Origin: UBA2357 sp041916775 | Lineage (GTDB): Bacteria > Pseudomonadota > Gammaproteobacteria > Burkholderiales > Rhodocyclaceae | Reading direction: 5' to 3' | DNA length: 42,567 nucleotides | Assembly: GCA_041916775.1 (NCBI GenBank) | Contig: JAYRYZ010000032.1 | Span: forward strand, 1 to 42,567 | Position numbers and translations under genes: made by a program | Notes under the pieces: generated by a model | The model's database searches: none | The model's input: the letters and a program-made list of their open reading frames with translations, nothing else | Told to the model about the DNA's origin: nothing | Part shown: piece by piece, positions 24,372 through 32,900 of the stretch | How the letters are laid out: every line of letters begins with the position of its first letter | Numbering within the stretch: position 1 is the first letter of the stretch

Positions 24372-24853
24372 TCATGGGAGTTCCCATAAGTGACCGATTT
24401 CCGGGACAAATGAGCCGTTGTCGGGGTCGCTTGCGAGGTGGCATGAATCTGAGCAGATCGATCCGTTCCAGAGCGTGACATGTCCGACAGCATTCGACCA
24501 ACCTGATCCCTTCACCACGAGAATTCCCTTCAGGCCTGCGAAATCTGAAGTTGTTGGAGCCTTCACGGTCTTGTCTGGTCCAAGTTTCGCTTCGAGATAC
24601 TTGATCATGTCGTTGACACGATACATGTAGAAGTTCCGGTCCGCTCCACTCACTACTGCGTATGGGCCGGCATTTGGAACAGCGAGGCCGGTCCCGTTGA
24701 GCACATAGCTCATTCTGATTGGGCAGGCGTTTTGAAAGATGCCTGAATCGACGTTCCGTTGGACGTTCCCGCCGAGTTTTCTGCCAACTTCCGATACCGG
24801 AAGCCGCATATCCTGAAATCTTGCCCAAGCGGTTGAAAGGATGGGCGCGCCAT
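24372..24853 (-). CDS. tae4: Tae4 family type VI amidase effector, apparent frameshift near the start
   Basis: NlpC/P60-like peptidoglycan amidase (DL-endopeptidase) delivered by type VI secretion. Catalytic Cys44 (QNACPIRMSYVLN) and His125 (VGHVTLWNG) are present, with the family end DPDNGSFVPEIGHLW. The family N terminus is split: an ATG at 24853, with AGGAG five bases upstream, reads MARPSFQ, then the frame must shift by one near 24833-24835 to continue TAWARFQDMRLPVSEVG. With one base restored the catalytic cysteine falls exactly at residue 44, as in known Tae4. The uninterrupted frame would start at TTG 24893 with an atypical N terminus. So it is either a damaged gene or a base missing from the assembly. 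Lower GC than its surroundings; no T6SS apparatus gene in the window. Confidence 0.82.
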
Positions 24854-24961
24854 ATGGTCTCCTGATCGAAATGGAAACTTCGCATTCAACCAATGGACAT
24901 AAAATATGTCAATGGACTTTATCGGTTATGGGTCAATTGATGGTGAACAGGTCATTAAGAA

Positions 24962-25846
24962 TCAATAAGTCCCCGTCAGAAGGAACGCCCTGACGTTTGC
25001 AGCGGTGGCTACCGCGTCTTCCTGCATGAAGCAGTGGCCGCCGGGCACCACGGCGGTGGTGACGCAGGGGGCGATTGCGCGCCAGCGGGCGACACCTTTT
25101 GCGACGAACGGGAAGGTGTCGGTGCCGACGAGGACGCAGGTCGGCGTGCGTACCCGCGCAAGCGACGACCACAGGCGGCGCGGGAATGAGCCGAAGATCT
25201 CGGCTTCGCGGGTGGGGGCGCAGCGCAACTCCACCTTGCCGTTGTGTTCGCGCAGGGCGTGTTCCACGTAGGCTTCGAGCGCGTCTTCCGACCAGCCGCG
25301 GAACATGCCGCGTCCGCGCAGGCTTGCACGCGCCGCGTCGCGATCGGGCCACTCGCGGCGGCGCTTGCGCGCGCGGCTGGCAAGGGTATTGCGCGCGTAC
25401 AGCCCGACGACGTCGGACAAGGCCATGATGCCGATCATCGCGGGCGGGAACAGCACCGGGTCGAGCAGGACGGTGCGCTGGAAGAGCTGCGGCGCCCGTG
25501 CGCACATCAGCGCGGTGAGCACGCCGCCGAAGCTGTGGCCGCAGCCATGTACCGGCACGTCGCCGAAGCGTGCCGCGTGCGCATGCCATGCCTCGATCGC
25601 GAGATCCGCGCTGCGGTTCCAGCCGTGGAAGCGACCGCCGTGATCCGATTCGCCGTGGCCTTGCGCGTCGGACAGGAAGAGGTCGAAGTCCTCCGCAAGG
25701 CGGCTCAGAAGCGGGGCGTAGGTGAGCCCGCAAAAGCCGTTGCCGTGCAGGAAATGCAGCACCGGGCGGCCGCGCGGCGGCGAATGCCAGCCGCGCAGCG
25801 TGAAACCTGCGGAGCAGGCGTGGGACCAGGGCTGGAGTTCGGTCAT
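24962..25846 (-). CDS. Alpha/beta hydrolase
   Basis: 294-aa cytosolic alpha/beta-hydrolase. Oxyanion region LHFLHGNGFCG (about 30-40), nucleophile elbow GHSFGG with Ser105, and a C-terminal GGHCFMQED giving the catalytic histidine; the acid is probably in VGTDTFPFV. The start ATG at 25846 overlaps the stop of the GGDEF/EAL gene by four bases (ATGA), so it is translationally coupled as the last gene of that operon. Substrate not predictable. Confidence 0.85.
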   Translation of the reverse strand: MTELQPWSHACSAGFTLRGWHSPPRGRPVLHFLHGNGFCGLTYAPLLSRLAEDFDLFLSDAQGHGESDHGGRFHGWNRSADLAIEAWHAHAARFGDVPVHGCGHSFGGVLTALMCARAPQLFQRTVLLDPVLFPPAMIGIMALSDVVGLYARNTLASRARKRRREWPDRDAARASLRGRGMFRGWSEDALEAYVEHALREHNGKVELRCAPTREAEIFGSFPRRLWSSLARVRTPTCVLVGTDTFPFVAKGVARWRAIAPCVTTAVVPGGHCFMQEDAVATAANVRAFLLTGTY

Positions 25847-28485
25847 GCCGCGGCCTCTGCCATGTGCTGGCGCAGCAGCGCGGTGATCTGGGGCGCGTCG
25901 ACCGGTCGGCCCAGCAGGTAGCCCTGCAGGTTGTCGCACTGCCGGTCGCGCAGGTAGTCGGCCTGGAACGTCGTCTCGACACCCTCGGCGACCACGCGCA
26001 TGCCCAACCCGTGGGCCATTGCGATGATGGCAGGGACGATCTTGTCTTCGGCCGCGTCGGGGCGCAGGTCACTCACGAAGCTGCGGTCTATCTTCAGCGT
26101 CTGCACCGGAAACTGGCGCAGATAGGCAAGCGAGGAATAGCCCGTGCCGAAGTCGTCGATCGCGAAGCTCACGCCTGAGGCGCACAGCTGCTCGAGCACC
26201 GTCGTCGCGTGTTCGGGATCCTGCATGAGCAAGGTCTCGGTGAGTTCGAGCTCCAGGCAGGCTGCCGGCAGCGAGAAGCGCTCGAGCGTCTGCCTTACGA
26301 GCGACACGAGGTTCTCGTCGCGCAGCTGTGTTGCCGCCAGGTTGACGGCGATGGTTGTGGGCGCATGGCCTTCGTCCAGCCACTGGCGCATCTGCGCGCA
26401 GGCGCGTTGCAACACCCACGCGCCGATCGGTACGATCAGGCCGGACTCCTCTGCGATCGTGATGAACTGCCCCGGCATCAGGAGGCCGTGCTCCGGGTGG
26501 CGCCAGCGCACCAGCGCTTCCACGCCGGTCAGCTGTCCGGTCGCGGTCGCGAACTTCGGCTGGTAGTGCAGCTCGAGTTCGTCACGGTCGACGGCGCCGC
26601 GCAGCTGGTTCTCGAGCAGCAGCGTGCCCAGCGTGTCGGCGGTCATGTCCTTTGCGTAGAAGGCGAAGCCGTTGCGGCCATTGGCCTTGGCGCGGTACAT
26701 CGCGGCGTCGGCGTTGCGCAGCAGTGAGGAGGCGTTGTCGCCGTCGTCCGGGTGCAATGCGATGCCGATGCTGCCCGTCACCGTGAGCGTGTGCTGTGCA
26801 AGCGGGAAGGGGGGCGCAAGTGCGGCGAGGATCTTCTCGGCGGCGAGTCCGGCGTCGTGGGCATGCAGGAGCCCGGGCAGCACGATGACGAACTCGTCGC
26901 CGCCCTGGCGCGAGATCGTGTCCGACTCGCGCAGCGCCCCGCGGCAGCGCTCGGCAACCTTCATGAGCAGCTGATCGCCGCTTTCATGCCCGAGTGTGTC
27001 ATTGATGTTCTTGAAGCGATCCAGATCCATGAACAGCACGGCGGTGTGGGTTCCCGTGCGCCTGTCCTGAATCAGGGCCTGCTGCAGGCGGTCCTGCAGC
27101 AGGATGCGATTGGGGAGGCCGGTCAGCGCGTCGTGATGGGCGAGGTGGTTGATATGCGCCTCAGCGCTCTTGCGCTCGCTGATGTCGGTGAAAATGCCGA
27201 TGTAGTGGGTGGGGCTGCCGTCGTCGTCATGCACCGCGCTGATGGAGAGCCACTCGGGGTAGATGGTGCCGCCGCGGCTGCGATTCCAGATCTCCCCCTG
27301 CCATTTGCCCGAGCGGGAGAGGGCCGACCACATCTGCGCATAGAATCCCGCATCCTGACGGCCGGACGAGAGGATTGACGGCGTACGGCCGTGCACATCC
27401 TCGAGGCGATATCCGGTGATGCGCGTGAACGCAGGATTGATGGCCAGGATTCTGCCGGCGCCGTCGGTGATCACCATGCCCTCGGCCGCGTTGGTGAAGA
27501 CATTCGCGAGCAGGCGCAGCTCGGATTGGGTTCGATTGAGTGCGTCCACCTGGCTGGCAAGGGTACGGTTGCTGAGCGCCAGCGCGCCGCTCGCACGCGC
27601 GAGCCGCAGGATCGCGATCGCGAGGTAGCTCGCGAGCAACAGCGACGCGACATACAGCAACTGCCGGTAGCGGCCCGCCTTGACACTGGCGCGCTGGTAG
27701 GCCTGGCTGTAATGCTCGGTGAGCGCCTGGGCCATTGCGGCGGTCGGCTGGGTGATGATGTCGCGGGTGAGAGCCTCGAGTGGCGGCTTGGTCGAGACGA
27801 TGATGTCCCCATGGGTGAGGATGTTGCGCAACGCACCCGCGAGGCCGTGGGGAAGCCGCTCGGCGTCTGCCAGCAGGCGCGCCCGCTGCTGCTCCAGCCG
27901 CAGGCTGGTTTGCGCATCGGAGGTATTGGTGTGGCCGAGGACATCCAGCGCATAACGGTTCAGCGTGTCGCGCAGCGCCTCGTCGAGTCGGGTATCCGAC
28001 AGGGCGCGGTCGACCAGTAGCGGGAACGCTGGCAGAGAGTTGCGCAATACCGCATTCATGCGCTTGAAGCGCTCGATGAGCTCGGCCTTGTGCGTCTGCT
28101 GCGCGCGGAAGGCGGCCAGGTCACGCTCCAGCCGGTTACGGTCCGTCTCATCCAGAAACGCGGGTGTATCACCCAACTTGACGCTCAGCCGCGCGAGTAG
28201 GGCGGTCCGGGCGGCCACACCGTCATAGTTCTGCGTGACGCCGAAGCGGCTCGAGAGGATGGCCGCGTCGAGCTCGGTGTCGTTCTTCGCCAGATTGCGC
28301 AGCTCGCGCCGGTAGGCATTGTGCTCGGCGAGCGAGACCGCGTCGGCATGCACGAAGAGCCAGGTCAGCGCAAGGGTGCACAGCAGCACAGCCGCCGCAA
28401 GGCCGGCGGCGAGCTTGCGGCCGTGGCTGCGTTCTTCCGGGCCGTGCGCCTCGCGGCTGTGCAGGTTGCCGAACAGCAGGGTCAC
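25843..28485 (-). CDS. Membrane GGDEF-EAL protein with PAS domain (c-di-GMP turnover)
   Basis: 880 aa. TM1 about 25-45, a long helical periplasmic domain (about 46-280; resembles the DAHL type), TM2 about 284-302, PAS/PAC (about 325-445, ending IFTDISERKSAE), GGDEF (about 450-620) with an intact RQGGDEFVIVLPG active site, and EAL (about 630-875) with GVEALVRWRHPEHG, ELTETLLM, DDFGTGYSSLAYL and AEGVET motifs intact. Both cyclase and phosphodiesterase signatures are therefore complete, and net activity cannot be inferred. The start is GTG at 28485, overlapping the cytochrome peroxidase stop by three to four bases. Confidence 0.93.
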   Translation of the reverse strand: MTLLFGNLHSREAHGPEERSHGRKLAAGLAAAVLLCTLALTWLFVHADAVSLAEHNAYRRELRNLAKNDTELDAAILSSRFGVTQNYDGVAARTALLARLSVKLGDTPAFLDETDRNRLERDLAAFRAQQTHKAELIERFKRMNAVLRNSLPAFPLLVDRALSDTRLDEALRDTLNRYALDVLGHTNTSDAQTSLRLEQQRARLLADAERLPHGLAGALRNILTHGDIIVSTKPPLEALTRDIITQPTAAMAQALTEHYSQAYQRASVKAGRYRQLLYVASLLLASYLAIAILRLARASGALALSNRTLASQVDALNRTQSELRLLANVFTNAAEGMVITDGAGRILAINPAFTRITGYRLEDVHGRTPSILSSGRQDAGFYAQMWSALSRSGKWQGEIWNRSRGGTIYPEWLSISAVHDDDGSPTHYIGIFTDISERKSAEAHINHLAHHDALTGLPNRILLQDRLQQALIQDRRTGTHTAVLFMDLDRFKNINDTLGHESGDQLLMKVAERCRGALRESDTISRQGGDEFVIVLPGLLHAHDAGLAAEKILAALAPPFPLAQHTLTVTGSIGIALHPDDGDNASSLLRNADAAMYRAKANGRNGFAFYAKDMTADTLGTLLLENQLRGAVDRDELELHYQPKFATATGQLTGVEALVRWRHPEHGLLMPGQFITIAEESGLIVPIGAWVLQRACAQMRQWLDEGHAPTTIAVNLAATQLRDENLVSLVRQTLERFSLPAACLELELTETLLMQDPEHATTVLEQLCASGVSFAIDDFGTGYSSLAYLRQFPVQTLKIDRSFVSDLRPDAAEDKIVPAIIAMAHGLGMRVVAEGVETTFQADYLRDRQCDNLQGYLLGRPVDAPQITALLRQHMAEAAA

Positions 28486-29504
28486 CGCAGTGCCTCGCCG
28501 CGGTAGCGGCCGGTGAGACTCTCGAGAAAGGCACGCAGAAGGCGCACGTCCTCGTCGTCGATCGAGACGCCAAGCTGGTAGCGCGCCATGATGGCGATCG
28601 CTTCGTCCAGCGATTCGATCGAACCATCGTGAAAATAGGGGGCGGTGAGCGTGACGTTGCGCAGCGACGGAACCTTGAACACGTGACGGTCTTCCTCACG
28701 TCCGGTGAGCGCATAGCGGCCGAAATCCGCGCTGCCGCCCGGCCGGCTGGAGAGGTAGTCGCCCATGATGCCGAAGCGCTGGAACAGGTTGCCACCCACC
28801 GCGGCGCCCTGGTGGCAGCTGGTGCAGCCGAGCGCGAGGAAGAGCTCGTACCCGCGCCGCGCGTCCGGGGATATCGCATTCACGTCCCCGCGCAGGAAGG
28901 CGTCGAATGGAGCGTCCGGCGTGACCAACGAGCGCTCGAACTCGGCGATGGAGCTTGCGATGTTGGCCGGGGTGATCCCGTCCGGGTAGCTCGCTGCAAA
29001 GTCGGCCACGTAATCGTCCCGCTCGCCGAGTCGCTTCACGACCTCGGCCCAATTCGATGCCATCTCCACCGGGTTGTGGATGGGGCCGGCGACCTGCGTC
29101 TCAAGGGACTCTGCCCGGCCATCCCAGAACTGAGAGAAGTGAAGCGCGGCATTGAAAACGGAGGGTGCGTTGCGCGTGCCCTCCGCGCCACCGACGCCGA
29201 CCGACCGCTTGCGCCCATCCTCTCCTGCACTGGCGAGGTCGTGGCAGTGCGCGCACGCCACGGTGTTGTCGCGCGAGAGGATCGGGTCGTGGAACAGGCG
29301 CTCGCCAAGCGCCACCTTCTTCGCATCGGGTGTAGGCAGCGAGGGTATCGGCGTGATCGGTGCGGTGCCCGATGCATAGGCCCAGGGTTGCGCCACATCC
29401 TCGCCCGGCTGCAACTCGGCCTCGCTCCGCAGGATGCTCGTGACCATACCGAGCGCGACCAGTGCCAGTGCGCCAGGAACAATCAATCCACGAATATCAA
29501 GCAT
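28482..29504 (-). CDS. Di-heme cytochrome c peroxidase
   Basis: 340 aa, periplasmic enzyme reducing hydrogen peroxide to water with electrons from small c-type cytochromes. N-terminal hydrophobic segment (about 7-26) acts as signal/anchor. Two heme motifs: CAHCH (Cys84, Cys87, His88) and CTSCH (Cys227, Cys230, His231). The middle has the family's FWDGRAESLETQVAGPIHNPVEM and the C terminus FKVPSLRNVTLTAPYFHDGS. ATG at 29504. First gene of the peroxidase - GGDEF/EAL - hydrolase unit, each joined by a start/stop overlap. Confidence 0.93.
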   Translation of the reverse strand: MLDIRGLIVPGALALVALGMVTSILRSEAELQPGEDVAQPWAYASGTAPITPIPSLPTPDAKKVALGERLFHDPILSRDNTVACAHCHDLASAGEDGRKRSVGVGGAEGTRNAPSVFNAALHFSQFWDGRAESLETQVAGPIHNPVEMASNWAEVVKRLGERDDYVADFAASYPDGITPANIASSIAEFERSLVTPDAPFDAFLRGDVNAISPDARRGYELFLALGCTSCHQGAAVGGNLFQRFGIMGDYLSSRPGGSADFGRYALTGREEDRHVFKVPSLRNVTLTAPYFHDGSIESLDEAIAIMARYQLGVSIDDEDVRLLRAFLESLTGRYRGEALR

Positions 29505-29692
29505 GGCCTGCCGACCGATTCGATCCGTTGTGGGGGAAAGTGCCCGCCAGCGTTCGACTATCCTCGCTCGCCGGCAATGTTGTCAACAGCGTCCGGATCT
29601 TCGACGACGGTATCTCCATCGGAATATCTGTCGCATGTCGATGGAATGCGCGGCGGGGTGGTCGCGCTGTGTAGGTCATCGCGCAGGGGTAC

Positions 29693-30295
29693 TCACGCAC
29701 GTTGCCAGACGACGCAGCGGTTGTTGGCCGGCATCGCGTGGTCTTGCACGGGTGTGAGCCCGATGGTGCGCGCCAGCGCATCCACCGCCTCGAAGTCACG
29801 GATGCCGCGATGCGCGACTGCCGCGCGCAGGGATTGGTCGAATGCGGCGTTGCTGTCGCTGGTGTGCTGGCCGCCGTATTTGAACGGGCCGTAGATCAGG
29901 AGCAATCCGCCCGGCAGGATCACCTGCGCGAGCTTCTCGAAGCAGCGCTCCACTTCCTTCCAGCTCATGATGTGCAGGGTGTTGGCCGAGAACACCGCGT
30001 CGGCCTGCAGCGCCGGCCAGTCGAGCTCGGCATCCAGTTCGAGGGGGGGCGGGGTGTTGGGCAGTGCCGCCTCGTCCAGCCACATGCGGATGCCGGGCAG
30101 CATGACCGCGCGGTCGCTGCATTGCCAGGTCAGGTGAGGCAGGTGGCGGGCGAAATGCACTGCATGCTGGCCGGTGCCGCTGCCGATCTCCAGCACGTTC
30201 GACGGCACACGCAGGTGCTCGCGCAGCACGGCGAGGATGGGCTCGCGGTTGCGGTCGCAGGCAGGGGCGTAGGGTTTCTCGGTCGGTGCGCTCAT
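29693..30295 (-). CDS. DUF938 family SAM-dependent methyltransferase-like protein
   Basis: 200 aa. Class I SAM-binding motif VLEIGSGTGQHAVHFARHLP (about 34-53), then DAVFSANTLHIMSW and LLLIYGPFKYGGQHTSDSNA, which identify the DUF938 family. The start at ATG 30295 gives the usual MSAPTEKPYAPACDRNREPIL; an ATG at 30331 would be encoded by the 13-bp repeats upstream. Substrate unknown. Confidence 0.88.
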   Translation of the reverse strand: MSAPTEKPYAPACDRNREPILAVLREHLRVPSNVLEIGSGTGQHAVHFARHLPHLTWQCSDRAVMLPGIRMWLDEAALPNTPPPLELDAELDWPALQADAVFSANTLHIMSWKEVERCFEKLAQVILPGGLLLIYGPFKYGGQHTSDSNAAFDQSLRAAVAHRGIRDFEAVDALARTIGLTPVQDHAMPANNRCVVWQRA

Positions 30296-30311
30296 CGCGG
30301 CTGGGATAGGG

Positions 30312-30363
30312 CGTTCAAGTCGGTCGTTCAAGTCGGTCGTTCAAATGGGTCGTTCGCGTGTGT
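30312..30363. repeat. Four tandem copies of a 13-bp unit
   Basis: CGTTCAAGTCGGT occurs at 30312-30324 and 30325-30337 exactly, then degenerate at 30338-30350 (CGTTCAAATGGGT) and 30351-30363 (CGTTCGCGTGTGT). A partial fifth copy (CGTTCAA) at 30364-30370 covers the stop of the next gene. It fills the gap between two leftward genes. Confidence 0.85.
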
Positions 30364-30366
30364 CGT

Positions 30367-31236
30367 TCAATACAGAAAGCGCTGTTGCAGGCTCTCGAGA
30401 TTGAGCTGCGCGAGGATCGCGGCGGCCCGCTCGCGTGCGTTGCCGCGCGGCTTGCCGGTGGCGCGGGCAACGATGAGCTCGTTCTTCATCGAATGCTCCC
30501 AGCCCACCAGCTCGGTGACTGTGAGCTGGTAGCCGTGCGCCTCCAGCAGCAGGCAGCGCAGCACGTTGGTGACCTGGCTGCCGAACTCGCGCGTGTGGAT
30601 GGGGTGGCGCCACAGCTCGGACAGCGGCGTCCTGGCGAAGGATGCGTTCTTGAACTGACGCAGCGTGGCCGCGACCTCCGCCTGGCAGCAAGGGACGAGC
30701 ACGATATGGCGGGCGCGCCGCGCCAGCGCGAAGCGGATCGCATCGTCGGTCGCGGTGTCGCAGGCATGGAGCGCGGTGACGATGTCCACCTCGGCCGGTA
30801 GCGTGGGGGCGGCGATCGCGTCCTCCACCGTGAGGTGGTGGAAGTACATGTTGGCGAAGCCGAGTGTGTCAGCGAGCGTGCGTGAGCGTGTCACGAGGTC
30901 CTCGCGTACCTCGATGCCATGCACGCTGCCGATGCTGCGCGTGCGCAGACACAGGTCGTGGAGGATGAAGCCGAGGTAGGACTTGCCCGCGCCGTGGTCC
31001 ACGATGCTGACATCGCCGCGCGCCGCGACGCAGTCGTCGATGAGCGGCGCGATGAAGTTCACCAGGTGATGCACCTGCTTGAGCTTTCTGCGGCTGTCCT
31101 GGTTGAGCTTGCCGTCGCGGGTAAGGATGTGCAGCGCCTTCAGGAGCTCGCGCGACTGGCCGGGAAGAATACCCGCGGATAGCAGCGGATCGGTTCCGGC
31201 TGGCAGGGCGCTGGCCTTGCGATCGCGTGCGCTCAT
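30367..31236 (-). CDS. SAM-dependent methyltransferase (Methyltransf_32 type)
   Basis: 289 aa. The SAM-binding core is VSIVDHGAGKSYLGFILHDL, followed by GIEVREDLVTRSRTLADTLG, VDIVTALHACDTATDDAI and HIVLVPCCQAEVAATL, typical of the family with the PCC motif. Possibly an RNA or protein methyltransferase; the substrate is unknown. Its ATG overlaps the DUF1415 stop by four bases (ATGA). Confidence 0.85.
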   Translation of the reverse strand: MSARDRKASALPAGTDPLLSAGILPGQSRELLKALHILTRDGKLNQDSRRKLKQVHHLVNFIAPLIDDCVAARGDVSIVDHGAGKSYLGFILHDLCLRTRSIGSVHGIEVREDLVTRSRTLADTLGFANMYFHHLTVEDAIAAPTLPAEVDIVTALHACDTATDDAIRFALARRARHIVLVPCCQAEVAATLRQFKNASFARTPLSELWRHPIHTREFGSQVTNVLRCLLLEAHGYQLTVTELVGWEHSMKNELIVARATGKPRGNARERAAAILAQLNLESLQQRFLY

Positions 31237-31802
31237 TGCTTGCCCGGCTCGCCGCCCGTAAGCCCCAGCGCCTTCCAGCCTTCCAGCCCGAGCTTCTCCA
31301 GCGTCTCGATGTTGCGCTGGTAGATGCCGTCCGGGTCGGGGAAATTCGCCACTGCCTTCTCCAGGCTCGCCTCGCGGATCAGGTGCAGCGTGGGGTAGGG
31401 CGCGCGGTTGGTGTAGTTGCCGATGTCCTCCGGCGCGGTGCCTTCGAACTGGAACTGGGGGTGGAAGCTCGCGACCTGCAGCACGCCCTCCAGGTCGTGC
31501 TCGATCACCGCTTCCTCGGCGATGCCGACGACTTCGTTGAAATCGAGGAAATCCGGCAGCAGGGTCGGGTGGATCAGGAGCGTGGTATCGACCACGGCCG
31601 GGTCTGCCTCGGCGAGAAGGTCCAGTTCGCGGTCGAGGTCTTCGAGGAAGCCGTCGAGGTGGGTGGCCTCGCTCACGACGAAGCGCACCTGGTTGTTGAT
31701 GTACACCGAGCGGGCGAAGGGGCACAGGTTGAGGCCGATGACGGCTTTTTCCAGCCATTGCCGGGTGGCCGCGATGACGGCCTCGGTCGAGGGGTGTTCC
31801 AT
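31233..31802 (-). CDS. DUF1415 family protein
   Basis: 189-aa cytosolic protein of unknown function. Recognised by WLEKAVIGLNLCPFARSVY, TLLIHPTLLPDFLDFNEVV and GNYTNRAPYPTLHLIREASL. The conserved NLCPFA cysteine is present. First gene of the leftward DUF1415 - methyltransferase - DUF938 set; divergent from the GTPase gene with a 93-bp gap. Confidence 0.9.
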   Translation of the reverse strand: MEHPSTEAVIAATRQWLEKAVIGLNLCPFARSVYINNQVRFVVSEATHLDGFLEDLDRELDLLAEADPAVVDTTLLIHPTLLPDFLDFNEVVGIAEEAVIEHDLEGVLQVASFHPQFQFEGTAPEDIGNYTNRAPYPTLHLIREASLEKAVANFPDPDGIYQRNIETLEKLGLEGWKALGLTGGEPGKQ

Positions 31803-31895
31803 GAGGATGGGTCGCCGAAAAAAGCGCTATTTTGCACCAGCGATCCGCCGCGAGCGGGGATAATGCGCACTTTCGTCGTCTTTCGGTCGTACACG

Positions 31896-32822
31896 ATGTC
31901 CATCCAGTGGTTCCCCGGTCACATGACCTCGGCGCGCAAGAAGGCCGCCGAGACCATGGCAAGAACCGATCTCGTCGTCGAGGTGCTCGACGCCCGCATT
32001 CCCGAGGCAAGCAGCAACCCGATGATCCGCGAGCTGCGCCTCGCACGCCAGCGCCCGTGCCTGAAGGTGCTGAACAAGTCGGATCTGGCCGACCCCGCCG
32101 TCACCAAGGCCTGGCTCGCGCACTTCAATGCCCAGCCAGGTGTGAAGGCGGTGGCGCTGTCGTGCAAGGTGCCGGGCGAGGTCGCGCGACTGCCCGCCCT
32201 GTTCCAGTCGCTCGCGCCGCACCGCAACGATGGTACCAAGCTGCTGCGCATCATGATCATGGGTATCCCCAATGTGGGCAAATCCACACTGCTCAACGCG
32301 CTGCTGAAGCGGCGGGTGGCCAAGGTGGGGGACGAGCCGGCGGTCACCAAGTCGCAGCAGACCTTCGATCTCGGTACGCATATGACGATCACCGACACGC
32401 CGGGTATGATGTGGCCGAAGATCGAGTACGACGCCGACGGTTACATGCTCGCGATCTGTCATGCGATCGGCCGCAACGCGGTGATCGACGAGGAGGTCGC
32501 GGCCGAGTTGGGGCGCCTGCTGCTCGCGCTCTATCCCGCGCGGCTGGCCGAGCGCTTCAAGGCGGATGTGGCGCCGCTCGACGGTTTCGGCGTGGTCGAG
32601 TTGGTCGCGAGGAAGCGTGGCTGCCTCCTCAAGGGCGGCGGGCTGGATATCGAGAAGGCGGCGCAGATCCTCCTCACCGAATTCCGCGCCGCGGCACTCG
32701 GGCGTATCAGCCTGGAGACGCCCGAGAGCCGCGCCGAGATGATCGCCACGACGACAAGAATGCGCGCACTGGCCGCCGTCGGGCCGGATGCCGCTGAGCA
32801 TGCGGACGACGGGCCTGCCTGA
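31896..32822 (+). CDS. ylqF: YlqF/RbgA-type ribosome biogenesis GTPase
   Basis: 308 aa, circularly permuted GTPase acting in large-subunit assembly. G4 NKSD (60-63) precedes G1 GIPNVGKST (123-131) and G3 DTPGM (about 162), the permuted order of the family. The start MSIQWFPGHMTSARKKA is diagnostic. The C-terminal helical part is shorter than in Bacillus RbgA and ends in an acidic tail. Confidence 0.92.
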   Translation: MSIQWFPGHMTSARKKAAETMARTDLVVEVLDARIPEASSNPMIRELRLARQRPCLKVLNKSDLADPAVTKAWLAHFNAQPGVKAVALSCKVPGEVARLPALFQSLAPHRNDGTKLLRIMIMGIPNVGKSTLLNALLKRRVAKVGDEPAVTKSQQTFDLGTHMTITDTPGMMWPKIEYDADGYMLAICHAIGRNAVIDEEVAAELGRLLLALYPARLAERFKADVAPLDGFGVVELVARKRGCLLKGGGLDIEKAAQILLTEFRAAALGRISLETPESRAEMIATTTRMRALAAVGPDAAEHADDGPA

Positions 32823-32900
32823 GAAGTCGCTGCGAGGGGGTCCCACCCGATCCGCACCTTCGGGGCTGCATGCCCCGACGACCCACGCGGAGGAGAGACC

